Assembly (NCBI GenBank): GCA_949130495.1
Contig: OX422211.1
Span: 335,638,504-335,702,503 of the forward strand
Origin: Sambucus nigra
Lineage: Eukaryota; Streptophyta; Magnoliopsida; Dipsacales; Adoxaceae
Direction: 5' to 3'
DNA length: 64,000 nt
Shown here: positions 35,874-47,539 of the stretch, in pieces
Layout: every line of letters starts with the position of its first letter
How positions within the stretch are numbered: position 1 is the stretch's first letter
Made by a program: the position numbers and the translations under genes
The notes under the pieces: generated by a model
The model's input: the letters and a program-made list of their open reading frames with translations, nothing else
Databases searched by the model: none
What the model was told of the DNA's origin: nothing

Positions 35874-36275
35874 CACTACACAATAAAACATAAATAGTCA
35901 CGCTTTTGGATAGTGACCAGGACCTATGGATCTTGGTTTTACACTATGCCATATTAAGGATGATACAATTTTGGGCCACGGTCCGGTAGGTGACATCAGA
36001 GTTGATTAGTTGGCCAGGGTTTGAGATTGTGACTCGATGGTCACAACTCAGAACTGTGACCCCACCTGTGACCATTAAAGGAGTGTTTAATTTGGGTTAT
36101 GACTCAAAACCATGACCCCAGTGTGACCATTTAAAATTACAAAATATATAGTCATGGTTTTAAAATGTAAATATATATTTTATAATTTTAAATTGTACCA
36201 CTAGGGGTCACGATTTTGAGTCGTGACCAAAATCGTGGCAAATATTATTTTTTACATATTTGGTCGCACTTCTGG
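35874..36275. mobile_element. Small CACTA-like element, right end unclear
   Basis: Begins CACTACACAATAAAACATAA, a good CACTA-type terminus, followed by many copies of GTCACG or CGTGAC-type motifs, some as long palindromes (GGTCACGATTTTGAGTCGTGACC split around 36205-36230). The design copies that of the large element with a different motif. No matching GTAGTG end is found on the right, so it is truncated or mutated. No gene inside. Confidence 0.5.
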
Positions 36276-36309
36276 GGCATGAGAAAATATTGATTTTTGG
36301 TCAGAATGA

Positions 36310-37613
36310 CCTCTTCACTCAATTGATTAATTATAAAGTCCTTTGAGAGATGTCGTCCTTTCTTTCAATTATTGAGAAAATGAGAAAACGAGGTATTGAA
36401 CGAATGATCAACGACATTGGAAGAAATAAAGAATTACCCGAGTCAATAACCTTTAATCACGATTCCTAATTTGGGAGAATCACTTTACTTATACTTATTA
36501 ATGTCTGATCATGCACTCAACTCGACATTAGTCTACGAAAAAGGAAGGATGATATACACAAATTTACTACACTGAGTAAAATACTACTAGATGATGAATT
36601 GTAATATCTCCGGATGGAAAAGTCAACTTATTCACTTGTAATTGTTTAATGTAAATTAAAAAACTATTTCTAAGTACATTCGATAATAGTCGTAACCTTT
36701 ATTCCACTGTAGGAAGTCCTAAAAAAGTCCGACCTCTTTGGATGAATGTACAATGATCACTGGAACTGGGGATTTTTTATATCCATTATGAATTTAGAAC
36801 AACATTGAAAGGACAATTATGTTTGACTTCTTCGCAAAAAAATTTCTACAAAAATAGCGATATGGGAAAAACACCAAGTATGGAGACAAAATAGTTGAAG
36901 AGGGTATCTACTATGATAAGAAGTGGGATAGTTATGTGGACATATCCTCAAATACGTAAGGATCTTGAGTAGGAATAGTTTTAGTCACTTCAAATCATAT
37001 CATATTCAGGCGAGCCTTACAACTTGGATTTTGAGTGCATAAACAATGAATCATAATATAAGGCTCACATTGGAGTATTAAAGAAATCCATATCCCTGTG
37101 CGTCAGTAACCTTAATGTATTTCCCTTCTCAAAGTTTATATTTAATCAGATATTATGAGACTATAATGACAAATATGAGGTCATGTCTGCCTCCATTGAA
37201 AAGTCCCAGGAGATAGTCTCCTAATGCTAGTATATCCCAGTATAATAATTTCAAATGGAAACAACATCCACGTGGATGCCTTGGATACCAAGTCTTCAAC
37301 TATAAAGTCTGATCACATATATGGAATACTTAAAATTCCAAGCATCCAATGGATACAGGAAGCTTAACAAGTATTAGCCACAAAAAAGCTCCCAGTTATA
37401 TGGATATAATAGTGAGGCACCTCAAGAACGAACCCCCCCCCCCCCCCCCCACATACACACACACATCAAATTAGGTTAAAATCCACATTTTTCTATTTAT
37501 CCGATGAAGGAAATATCTAGACCATACTTGCAATGCTTCCATCACAGAGACATTGACCATGTCTTGTACGAGCTTCATGAAGGAATATGTGGAAGTCACG
37601 CTCATGGAAGATG
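36310..37613 (+). pseudogene. pol: Third Tat element: pol remnant (RNase H domains, start of integrase)
   Basis: On the plus strand, with many stops. The first RNase H region reads YLRMEKSTYSLVIV and VHSIIVVTFIPL near 36600-36720, then FYIHYEFRTTLKGQL near 36775. The archaeal-type RNase H follows at about 36930-37360: SYVDISSNT, RALQLGFECINNES, SKFIFNQIL, HVDALDTKSS. The integrase zinc finger begins near 37515 (RDIDHVLYELHEGICGSHAH) and is cut at 37613 by the second Tat element; it resumes at 47540. RT upstream of 36300 is not seen and appears lost beside the small CACTA-like element. The opposite strand orientation shows this is the host of the later insertion. Confidence 0.7.
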
Positions 37614-38004
37614 TAAGTGTAATTGATCACAATTAATGAACTTAAGCAATTAAAAACAAACAAGGAACAAAATAATCTCATAACATAAGTATTTACATGG
37701 TTGGAAATTACCTACGTCCACGGGTTCTTTCTTTATCTTTTTATTAATTTTTTAAAACTCATTATGAGGAAGTTACTTGCCCTTTCCTATGGGTTGAGGG
37801 TTACATTTATAGAGATGGGGGAGGCCGAATCGTATTGGGATTCTACCAGTTATTGGTTAATTTGCTTCTTGATTTGCGTTAATATCCTCGACCTCTTTAT
37901 AGTTATCACTTATGATTTTTATTATTTGATGTTGGGTTGACTTTCTTTTTGTACCCAGATCAACTTAGGATTCTATGCTTGGGTCGTTTGATTTTCACCT
38001 GACA
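37612..38004 (-). repeat. 3' LTR of second Tat element
   Basis: Plus strand starts TGTAAGTGTAATTGATCACA and ends TTTTCACCTGACA; aligned to 47126-47538 throughout, including CAAGGAACAAAATAATCTCA and TTACATTTATA. The adjoining minus-strand AAAGAGATTTGGGGCAA fits a polypurine tract. Confidence 0.8.
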
Positions 38005-38399
38005 ATTGCCCCAAATCTCTTTGACTTGAATGGGATGGAGTGGTTTAAAAAGTTGCTTGTCATAATTAGTTAGTCGGCCCACGTAATTATCTTTATGAGT
38101 CGTGGGGGCATGCATTGCAATTACTCTCTCATAGTAAGGGTACGTGGATAATCTTTTGAAAATGAACCTCCAGTTACATTGTTAAATCTTGGGTTATGTT
38201 CTCGTATGATTAGACATTTGGAATTTTGTTTTATGTTTAATAAAATGTCTACACTGTCGTTTGCACACTTATTTTGTCCTCATAATCAAATTTAACTTCT
38301 TTGTTACTTTATTTCATTGAACATTTCCATTTTTAAAGATTGTTTCCTCTCCCCGTATTCATTTTACAAAAAATATGTGCTCTATTAATGAGGGGACTG

Positions 38400-40161
38400 T
38401 AGGGGAGTTGAGGAGGATATACTTGATTTCTCCTCAGGGTAACCATTAAATGTGCCTAGGTTTCCTGAGGATTGCACAGCCATTGAGGGTGGACATTGGA
38501 TCCACACTCTCTCGGTAGCTGGGGGAATATCATTTCCCCAAACTTAGTTATTCCTTGAATTCTGCGAGTGCTCCAAATATATGGCATCTATAGGATCAAC
38601 GAGTTATATGGGACTTGCATAGGGATCTAGATATTAGGTATTGTTACTCCGAGTCCCATGCAGTAAATGAGGTCCTCTATTTGATGGCAAAAAAGGATGA
38701 CTAAGTTTTAGTTGTTAACCTTCTTGATTCTAATAAGGGCTATTGGAATCAAGGATTTATTGTCAGAATTTGACAACAAACACATCTTTTTTATAGTGAG
38801 CAGTATTGTGGAATTCTGTTCCCAGAGAGGGTAAGGGAAATAAGTTAACTTATATTCCTCTTTCTCTAAGCTTTATTTGATAATACTATTACTGATAACT
38901 TTTTGGTTTCTTTCGTCCAACTCGATCAAATGAGTAGCCCTTCCCCTCTTATTTCAATAGGTAGGAACTAATCAAGGTTTGGGAGTTGAGGAGGCCACTG
39001 ATTCTGGGTGGTGATCATTTGAGGTCTGATTCTTTCCTTTTTTAATACAACAATTCTACAGAAAACTACACTTCTTGCCTAGTAGACACGATTCCTATTG
39101 TCCCTCTCCCTTAAGTGAGTGAGGGATCTTCTATTTCCTCTTTCTTTGAATGACTGAACATTGATGAAGTAATGGATCACAATAGAAGAATTTTGGTAAT
39201 TGATGAGGACTATATAATGACATTCTCCCCTAAGGCTAAGGTTCCTAAGCGAACTGATCTTGGGGTCCCTCTATCCCAATACCTACATCAGACTCCCCAA
39301 TACAATAGAAGAATAATACGGAGATAAGACATTCTTCTTTAATTGCTGTAATGTCCTCTAAGAAGGGTAATGCCCACAAGTCTCGGAAGGTCCACCAGGT
39401 GATGCCAATGGCCAAAAATCCCTCTTTGACCCGGAGTCTATTAACGGGGGGTTATGCCAACTATTGACTATGAATAGGTCAATAGGTTGACACGTGATCA
39501 ACTCTCATATTATATTATCAGGTGTTGTCTTTATTATGCACAACTTTTCCTTTCCATGTTGCTGTAATGCTTAACTCACGATAATATCTAATTATTTCTT
39601 TATGCAGTTTGTGGCAGACCTCGTCGCTATTTTAAAAAAGTAATCTGAGCAACCTAAGGTGATGGATGACCTAAACACGGACTTAAAGAACAATGAGTTT
39701 GCCCTTGTCTCTTCTCAGAAGCCTTATGAAGCTGAGAAGAATTCCACCAACTCAGTGATGGATGACCTTAAGAATGAACTTGTTCAATGGAAGACCAAAT
39801 ATGATGAGCTTAAGGCCAATCGCGACTAAGTGATGGCTGAATGTGATTGGATAAAGAAAGACCAGACGAAGGTCATAGTTGCCACGAAGGATGAGGGATA
39901 TAATTTTGGATATGAATAGGCCTTTGATGATGCTAATCACCAGTTGACTTTTATAAAAAATTCCTACTTCAAGAAAGGTTAAGATGTTGTCCTAACGAAG
40001 GCCAATGTTCTGACTGAGTTCGAACTTTTTGGATAGCATAACCTTGGCTCCCCTTTGTGAGCTGAAGAAGGTGGTCAAATATAATTATCCACCGACCAAG
40101 GTAACTCTGAATTCGATCATGGAAAAACCTAGGAAACCTCGGAGCAGATGAAAGATAAGGA
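38400..40161 (+). pseudogene. Antisense gene of second Tat element, first part
   Basis: Plus-strand gene opposite to pol, broken by stops. The N-terminal part (38400-38900) contains DSNKGYWNQGFIVR, resembling the NKGWK-RFFFV pattern of plant retrotransposon extra ORFs. A coiled coil follows (39650-39900: DDLKNELVQWKTKYDELKAN), then the diagnostic motif GYNFGYE-stop-AFDDANH and SYFKKG-stop-DVVL, matching the GW motif of the exon at 2-541. The region ends ...MKDKEI before a stop, matching LGDKEK at the end of that exon. Confidence 0.65.
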
Positions 40162-40329
40162 AATTAGAAACTAACTAGGAATAAGTAGTCTTAAGGATCC
40201 TTGAATTTTTCATTCCTATCCATTTGTAAAGGCTTTGCCTTATCTGTATATTAAATGAAATAATTCTTCAGTATTTAACTTTATCCTCTATTGTTGCTGA
40301 GTAATTTTCTTTTCATTCTTGTATCTTAG

Positions 40330-41050
40330 CAATGTGTCTATGGAAATCCCATTTTTTGATAACTTGGATACCATTCTTGGTCATATGGTGCTTTTGTTTC
40401 AACTCAAAAATATCTATAAAATATGGCCAAGGATTATAAGGAACTATCTTCTTTTATGTATAAATTGAAAGACGATGAGAAGGATCTCAATGATGTCGAC
40501 ACTCTTATGAAGGATGAGATGAGCTCTTTGAGAAGATAACTTACTTAAACCAAATATATTGGTGAGTTTGGCCTACTCTTAAAAAGTGAGAATGACTCGC
40601 TGAGGAAATAATTCATTGAAGCCAAGGAAGACCTGCTAAGGCAGGGATTGTTAAAATGAGGTTGAGTCATGAAATAACTAAACTTCGATACCTGTTCATG
40701 ACCTCGTGCAATATGGGCTACTGGCTATGATGAGGGGTAGACGGATGCCCTTATTAGGCTAAAAAAAGAGAAGCAATTAACGTATAAACACGACTAGTTG
40801 TATGCTTTGGCAGTATTGAAAGTCTCAAAGGATTCAGAGTTTTGGTATTGGTACCAAGTTGATTACCCAACCTAATGTTATCCTCCTTTGGTACTGAAGA
40901 GAGTTGGGTTACTCTTGATGTCGTTCCTCTTTAACTGGACAATCATTATTTATCTTCTCATGAAAACAATGATGAATTTTAAACAAACCCTTATGATGGT
41001 TGAAGAGAGGCTATTGCTGAGGTAATTGCTCGCCGGGGTCAGTAGTTGCA
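40330..41050 (+). pseudogene. Antisense gene of second Tat element, last exon
   Basis: Starts after a splice-acceptor-like tract, TTCATTCTTGTATCTTAG, ending at 40329. A coiled-coil segment (KDYKELSSFMYKLKDDEKDL) is followed by GYDEG-stop-TDALIRLKKE, then LYALAVLKVSKDSEFWYWYQ and DYP. This parallels GYNEALFHLDD...GWLNALGVLKLEQGHYLWDY in the exon at 717-1982 in order and spacing. Several stops make it a pseudogene. It supports a two-exon gene conserved between elements. Confidence 0.65.
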
Positions 41051-41639
41051 TTATCTTATTTTGATCTTTCAAAATTGTAATTGATTTTATATGCATATTA
41101 TAACTTGTGTAATAACACGGTGTATGTGTAATCCCAAAATTTTCATTTTACATTTCATTATGCCATGCATATGTTTATTGTTTGTATTAATTTTTAGGTC
41201 ATTTCGTTACACTACCTTGAGCAAAAAAAAAAAACTCTCAAAAAAGTGCACCTGTTTTAGGTTCATCCACCCTTTCAGGATTCTTAGCTGACCAAGATCG
41301 AGTTTATTTAGTCCTTAGGGATCCCCGTAGATCTTTTTCTTACTTGTCTCAATTCATGAGGTTTTTATGTTTTTCATGACGACGATCAGAAGACCTTGAC
41401 TTTTAAATGTCATCAAACGAAGGTGATATGGGTTAATGCTCAACTATTAACAAAAGTGTAAGCCTGCCATTTAGAAAAAAATGTTGAATAACCAGACCGA
41501 CCACTTGCTCTTGTACTTTATTAGATTTAAAAAATAGAACAAATTGTGAGCAACATCTGTTTTGGAATTAAAATCTACCAGAAATAACTAAGCTAGAAAT
41601 AACTCATCAAGAGAAAAATAAAAATAAAAATTCTTTAGG
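41051..41639. other. Gap between antisense gene and pol of second Tat element
   Basis: No gene seen. This corresponds to the tandem-repeat region at 2.0-2.95 kb in the first element, but no tandem array is present here. Confidence 0.5.
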
Positions 41640-42800
41640 TTGGCTACATTTTATTCCCTTGGTATAACTCTTCCATCCATTATTTCTAAATGGGAGGATC
41701 CTTGTAAATTATCTCTAATTACCTTGAATAGTCCCTCCTAGTTTGGTCCTAACTTATCATCCAAAGATTTCTAATGCTACCGAGAACGTTTCTGAGGATG
41801 TAGTCGCTGACCTAGAATTTCCTTAGATTCACGCCTTTATTGCACTGCTTAGCTAGATGCTATTGGTATGAGGGTAGATTTGTCATGGTCTGCTCCCTTG
41901 GTTTGTCAACTAGGTCAATCTTAGTCCTTTGTAACTTCTTTAATCAAACCCTTCTCGGCAATGGTGGTCTTCATGGTTGGCAGGTCAGCTTCCAAGGGGA
42001 AAATAACTTCCATCCTATAGGTTAAAGTGAAGGGAGTTTCCCCCATTTGGTCTTCTGGGTGTACTATGATATGCCTATAGGACGTATGGAAGCTCATTCA
42101 CCCAAGATCCTTTTGCCTTTTCCAATATCTTCTTTAGGTCTTCGAGAATTATTTTATTAGACGCCTCTGCTTGCTCGTTGCCTGACGGTAGGCTAGAAAG
42201 CTAAAGTGATGCTCGATGCTATGGCTATCATAAAATCTTTGAAAAGAACCACGTTTAAATTATGTTCCATTATATATAATGATCATCCTAGGTGTGCCAA
42301 ATTAAATAGCATCACTAGGTTCCTCTAGATGAATCTGATCATGTTATTATCCCCGATGTTTGCAAACAGTTATACTTTAACCCACATCGTGAAGTAGTCT
42401 GTGCTGACCAAGAGGTACTTATGATTCTCGAGTGTTATTGGGAGTGGACCCACAATATTCAAAACCCATTGGGAGAACGAAAATGGACCAGTCTGTGACT
42501 TCAAATCATTGTATGGCCGATGTTGTATTATAGAGAACTATTGGAATATTTCACACATATTGACCTAAGTTATTGCATTTTTTTTGCATATATGGCCACC
42601 AATACCCTTCTTAGACCGCTAAAAAATCTGGAGATCTTCCTCCAGTGTGGATCTTGAAAATCGCATCATGAATCCCATACATAACTTAATCGACATCACT
42701 TGGATGCACACATTGGAGGTAAGGACCCGTGAAATATATCTTGTAGAGTTTTCCTTCAAGTTCTAGATAACATCGTGTAGTTTTCACATTAATATGGTGG
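41640..42800 (-). pseudogene. pol: Integrase remnant of second Tat element
   Basis: Minus strand. The core reads FSFSQWVLNIVGPLPITLEN then KYLLVSTDYFTMWVKV near 42360-42490, and [18 protein letters not shown] near 42190-42230. The first catalytic Asp of the DDE set is Asn (AAT, 42457-42459). Frames change several times. Ends of the domain are approximate. Confidence 0.75.
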
Positions 42801-42849
42801 GCTTCCATTTTATTAAACGACAAGATGTCGTATCATAGATAAGTGATTA

Positions 42850-43500
42850 TTGGGTCCATCTAGCTGGGACATCATTGCACAGTAAGAATATGCTCAATGA
42901 TAATGGGTTTTATGGTACTAGACTAGGCGAAGAACTCCACTTTAATAGTTCTTCTCAGATTATAATCCACTGCTGACTCCAAGGCTTCTCAGTCATCAGT
43001 ATGGCTATTATGCCCTCAGGGGAAATATTGAATGTGGACTTTCTCAAATTTGGCCATTAATTCCTGGGTAGCCTGCAAGTATGCCGACATTTATTCATCC
43101 ATGGCGTTAAAATCTCAAATTGCTTAGTTGGATACTAACTTTGAGTCACATTATATGTCAATATGGTTTGCCTACTGAATAAGCTTTACGTAGTCCGACG
43201 ACAAGGTCTTCGTAATTGGCCTCATTATTGGACACTTCAAAGCCAAGTCTGATTCCTTGCTTGATCATGGATTTTTTAAGGAAACCAGCATAAGTTCTAC
43301 CCCTCCCCCCATTAAATTGAATGCACCATTGACAATAAGTGTCCACTTTTTAGTTTGGTCAATCTCTCAGCTTATTAACTGATTGTATATGTCTTGGTCA
43401 TTGGGATGCCCCTCTCTTGTAAACTAGACAATGCAATCTGCCAACACCTGACCTTTAATCTTCGTTTTTGATTAATAGTTTATATCGAATCTTCCAAGCT
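42850..43500 (-). pseudogene. pol: Archaeal-type RNase H remnant of second Tat element
   Basis: Minus strand; at 43158-43346 it reads WCIQFNGGRGRTYAGFLKKS, IRLGFEVSNNEANYEDLVVG and LRKAYSVGKP. SNNEANYE matches the conserved SNNEAEYE block. The flanks are decayed. Confidence 0.75.
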
Positions 43501-43649
43501 CAACCAACTAGTTAGGCATCTATCTAGGTATGTGGACCTTCCTAAGAATGGGTGTGAGGGTGAAGTAAATGACGATTATAATTGAGTGAGCCTCAAAATA
43601 GTGCTTCAACTTTCATGATACGATGATCAAAGAGTAGACATTCTTCAAG

Positions 43650-44570
43650 TACGAGGTACCGTTGCTCAGCGTCCAGGAGCATTTTACTGACATAGTAAAT
43701 GGGGGTCCAATGTCCCTCCATTTTTTACATTAAGGATGAACAAACCTCTTTTTTGGAAACCATTAGGTAAAGATAAATAGGGACTTTTCGATTTAGAATA
43801 GATAGTAGAGGAGGCTTTCTCAGATATGATTTGATTTCTTTAAGCTCCTTTGAGAATTCCTCATTGTAAGTGGGGCATTTTTCCTTCGTTTAGACCTCCC
43901 ATAACGTCTTTGAGGGTGAAAGTTGTTAATAAACACTATATGGTCGTTGTTTTCCTCAATACCCAAGAACAAAGTTGTTAATCAACACTTATGGACTAAA
44001 TAACCCAAGAACTTTTTGTACTGAACCCCAAAGGAAAACTTAGTACGTTGAGATTAAATCGGTAGTGCTTAAGGATCTTAAAGGTATCAGCTAAGTCCTT
44101 TAGATGGACAACTTTGAGATTGATCTTGATTAACATATCGTTAATATATACCTCAATTTTGTCTCCCAACTGTTTCCTAAACATCATCATGACCAATCAT
44201 TGGTACGTGGATCCTATATTTTTAAGGTCGAAGGTTATGACTTTATAAAAATATAGGCTAAGGGTGGTTATGAATAAAGTTTTGTGTTGATTAGGGGATA
44301 AAAAAGGTATTTGGTGATACCCTATATATGGATTTAGAAAACTCATCTGCTCATGACTAGTTGTTGCATCGACCAACTAATCAATGTTAAGAAGAGGAAA
44401 GTTTTCTTTGGAATAAAGTTTATTGAAATATGTGAAGTCCATGCACACTCTCGAGTTGCTGATACTCTTTTTTACCATCACTGTGTTTGAGCCCCATTTT
44501 GGTTATTGAACTTCTTTTATGGACCTTGCCTCCATAAGTTTTCCTACCTTTGTTTCCACTTTCATTGTTT
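43650..44570 (-). pseudogene. pol: Reverse transcriptase remnant of second Tat element
   Basis: Minus strand; blocks are RVCMDFTYFNKLYSKENFPL, SFLNPYIGYHQI and VYINDMLIKINLKVVHLKDL. Two catalytic Asp residues are Asn: AAT at 44332-44334 in the LDAYSGY block and AAC at 44140-44142 in YVDD. Dead. Confidence 0.85.
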
Positions 44571-44885
44571 TTTTTTTTGGGGGGGGGGAGGGGGCAACAA
44601 TTCGAAGAGCCTTCTATGTGGTCGGGGGATAAGTGGGATCAACGTGAAGCCTGTGGCACATGACTTCGGGGTCAATTCTAGACATATCATATGGCTTCAA
44701 GGAAAATGCATTTGATTATCTTTCAATAGAGAGATGAACTCATTCCTTTGTTATTCGATCAACATGGTGTCGATCAAGAATTTCCTTTCCAATTGAGTTT
44801 CATCAAAGTCCACTTCTTTTAATTTCTCCATGACCCTATCCACATGATTAGTTCTTATTTCTTCCACCCGGTCATGCTTTAGTTA

Positions 44886-45648
44886 TTATTTAGATAATGT
44901 TGCTCCGTCTTGAGACATTTCATGAACAAATTTCATCTCTTTCTTTTTCACTTGTTTAGGCTTGATGGAAGCAGTGACAAACTTTTGAGCAACGTCTTGG
45001 TTACCTATGATCTCCATTATTTTGCAATCCGTGGTGCACTTGTGTTTTTGGTGGTAAGTGGAAGGGAAAACTTGCGTGGCATATAGCCATACTTTCCTAA
45101 TAATTTCATGGTAGGGCGAGTCAATTTCTACCACCAAGAACTCGATCATCTTTGAGTGTTTCTTTCCCTAACTGGTAGGACCACCTATCCTAACGACATA
45201 GTAATTTTTCCAGCAAAGTTGATAAGAAGGATGGTCGATTCTTTTATGTTTTCATCTTTAGTTTGATCTTGGTAAATAGTTTTCAGTACATGACTTTAGA
45301 TTATCTTCCCTAATTTACTAGTAGCTTATCCACATCCCAATTGACAATCGTGAGAGTGATTAATAGCACATCATAATGAGGGGTTCTCACCTCAATCAAA
45401 TATCCCTCCGTGAATACTGTATTCTTGTTATAGTTTATATCCTCTAGTCGCCGATGCTTGCCAATCGAGATTTTTACTGGGTCAATCTGGAAGGTCTCTA
45501 TAAATATATAAACCTTCTTGAGCTCCATCAGAACCGCGCTGCCTTCGATCTGCATGAAACTTGAGGAAATGTAGATAACAGTGAACTCATTAACTAACTT
45601 ATCTTCAAAAATATTATATGGTTTTGAATCGGCACTGTGGGTGACCAT
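44886..45648 (-). pseudogene. pro: Protease region of second Tat element
   Basis: Minus strand. TVFTEGYLIEVRTPHYDVLL and TLTIVNWDVDKLLVN lead into the active site, where Asp is Asn (AAT, 45313-45315) and a TAG follows. The C-terminal half at 44886-45149 reads FLVVEIDSPYHEII, QVFPSTYHQKHKC and EIIGNQDVAQKF, matching the usual protease tail. Confidence 0.8.
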
Positions 45649-45649
45649 G

Positions 45650-47100
45650 TCACCTTTATTTTCTATGTAGTCATGTAAATTTCCTACCTAGTGTCACTCT
45701 TTTATATGGGATTTGAGGGCCTTGCAGTTCTCTATTTAATGCATTCTTCCTCTAAGTGCATTCTTCTTTTAACTTGGATCACCACCCATCTTTTTCGGCC
45801 ACTTGAGGAACTGTTAGTCTTTGATCTTACCCAAGATCTTCTAGGTTGGTTCCTTAAAAGAAGTATTGATCGCCTAAAAGACTTTGGATGGGTATAACTT
45901 ATCCCCATTTTTAGAACGTATGTTCTGCGTCTTTCTGCCTTCTTGGTCTCTTTTTGTCATTCCCTATAATCGCCTTTGCACAACCATTATCACCTTAGCT
46001 GAGGGCAATCGCATATTCCACCTTGGCATATTTTTCTATACGTGACATAAGATCATCGATGGTGTCTGCCTCCTTCTTGGTGAGGAATTGGTTCAACATG
46101 GAGTTGTGGGGAAGTCCTATCTTGAATGATGCTATGGTAACTTCCTCCGAGCAATCCTCAAAACTTCATTGTATGTCTCCCAGTATTGTCTGGTATAATC
46201 CCGTAAAGTCTTGTGTGGTTTACTTCGCATCGTGAGGAAAGAATCCATTCTCTTCTAATGAGAGAGGTTTATGATAAAACAAGCTTTGAACGTCTCCACG
46301 AGTCACTTGAAATTCTTAACTCACATACGTGGTAATATTTCAAACACATTTATACAACGTCACGTATGAATCACATAAGGGCATTATTATGGTTCCACGA
46401 TGTCAGAACTTGCCTATACCAGCATATGTGGTTTATAAGATCGGTCTTCCCATTATATATCTTAAACCTTAGCATATAAAACTCATTTGGGGTCTCTTCG
46501 TCCTCTATTACCCTTTAAAAGGGGGACTACATCTGAGTAATTAGTGCCCTCCTGGACAATTCTATAGTAGACCTAGTCCCATGATTGGTCAGGTGTTAAT
46601 ACATCTCTTTTCGTACTAATTTAGGATGTCATGCTTGCAATGTACTTTAACCTGGTCCTGCCTTATTGGGAGGCTCTCGTGCTCCTTCATGCGGTGAGAA
46701 CTCCTTCCTCGACTGCGAGTTTTAATCGTCGGAGGGTTAGGCGTCCAACCATGATGCTTGCATTTATCTCATTCAAAGTCTCACTCTATTTTCTCTAAGC
46801 ATCATTGAAGATGCGCGTTTTCCTTCATTTAGAGTCATGTTACCTCGTCTTGCTAATGGAGACACTTTTCATAAGCATCGACTAGCCATGAGATCTGGGA
46901 TTATCTAGAATGCTCATTGCTCTGCTAAAAATGTTATTCCTTTGGGAGGTATGGGTGACGAGTGGCTTGACTCTTGCCTAGGTTGATTTCACACCTGACT
47001 CGGTTTGGTGGTAATCCACCTTTCTGATTGCTCGCAGTAGGCGTATTATGAGGGCAATACATTGGTTAAGTTGTTGACTTTAATTTTCATAGGAAAAAAG
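45650..47100 (-). pseudogene. gag: Gag remnant of second Tat element
   Basis: Minus strand between protease and primer site. Only fragments can be read, the clearest near 46180-46230 (KTLRDYTRQYWETYNEVLR), which fits the ESLRDY-x-RF block of gag. Elsewhere stops are frequent. Confidence 0.55.
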
Positions 47101-47110
47101 AATCGTTGCC

Positions 47111-47123
47111 ACAGATGGTGCCA
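47111..47123 (-). other. Decayed primer binding site
   Basis: Minus strand TGGCACCATCTGT, which differs from TGGCGCCGTCTGT of the first element by two G-to-A changes. Confidence 0.75.
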
Positions 47124-47125
47124 AT

Positions 47126-47538
47126 TGTGAGTGAAATTGATCACAATTAATGGACTTAATCAATTAGAACTAAACAAGGAACAAAATAATCTCATAACAG
47201 AAGGATTTATGTGGTTCGACAATTGCGTACATCCATGAGGTGTTTTTGTGCTTTTATTACTTCTTTAAAATTAATTAATAATAAGTAACATGCCCCTTTT
47301 CCCTAGGGCGAAGGTTACATTTATAAAGATGGAGGAGGTCGAATCGTGTTGGACTTATCCCAATTTTGGGTTAAGCGGCTTGTTGATTTGCATTAATATC
47401 CTTCGAGATCTTTGGAAGTTGGATTGACCTCTTTATAGTTATCTCTTGTGATTCTAATTGTTTTTTGTTGGGCTAACCTTATTTCCAAATCCAGACCTAC
47501 TTAGGCTGCTATGTTTGGGTCATTCGATTTGCACCCCA
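47126..47538 (-). repeat. 5' LTR of second Tat element
   Basis: Plus strand TGTGAGTGAAATTGATCACA to GATTTGCACCCCA. It holds GTGGTTCGACAATTGCGTAC, a block also present (GTGGTTCAGCC) in the LTR of the first Tat element. Confidence 0.8.
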
Positions 47539-47539
47539 C

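Larger units (their letters stand above)
37612..47538 (-). mobile_element. Second Tat-lineage element, complete in outline but old
   Basis: Minus-strand element bounded by LTRs at 47126-47538 (5') and 37612-38004 (3'), with a decayed TGGCACC primer site. Gag, protease, RT, RNase H and integrase traces follow in order from right to left, and an antisense gene lies on the plus strand next to the 3' LTR. The LTRs differ at roughly a fifth to a quarter of positions by eye, so it is much older than the first Tat element. It inserted into plus-strand Tat pol: sequence ending GGAAGATG at 37613 resumes with GGATGATCTTTGG at 47540. These give a 5-base candidate duplication (AGATG and GGATG) with one mismatch; the exact LTR ends are therefore uncertain by two bases. 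Confidence 0.85.
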
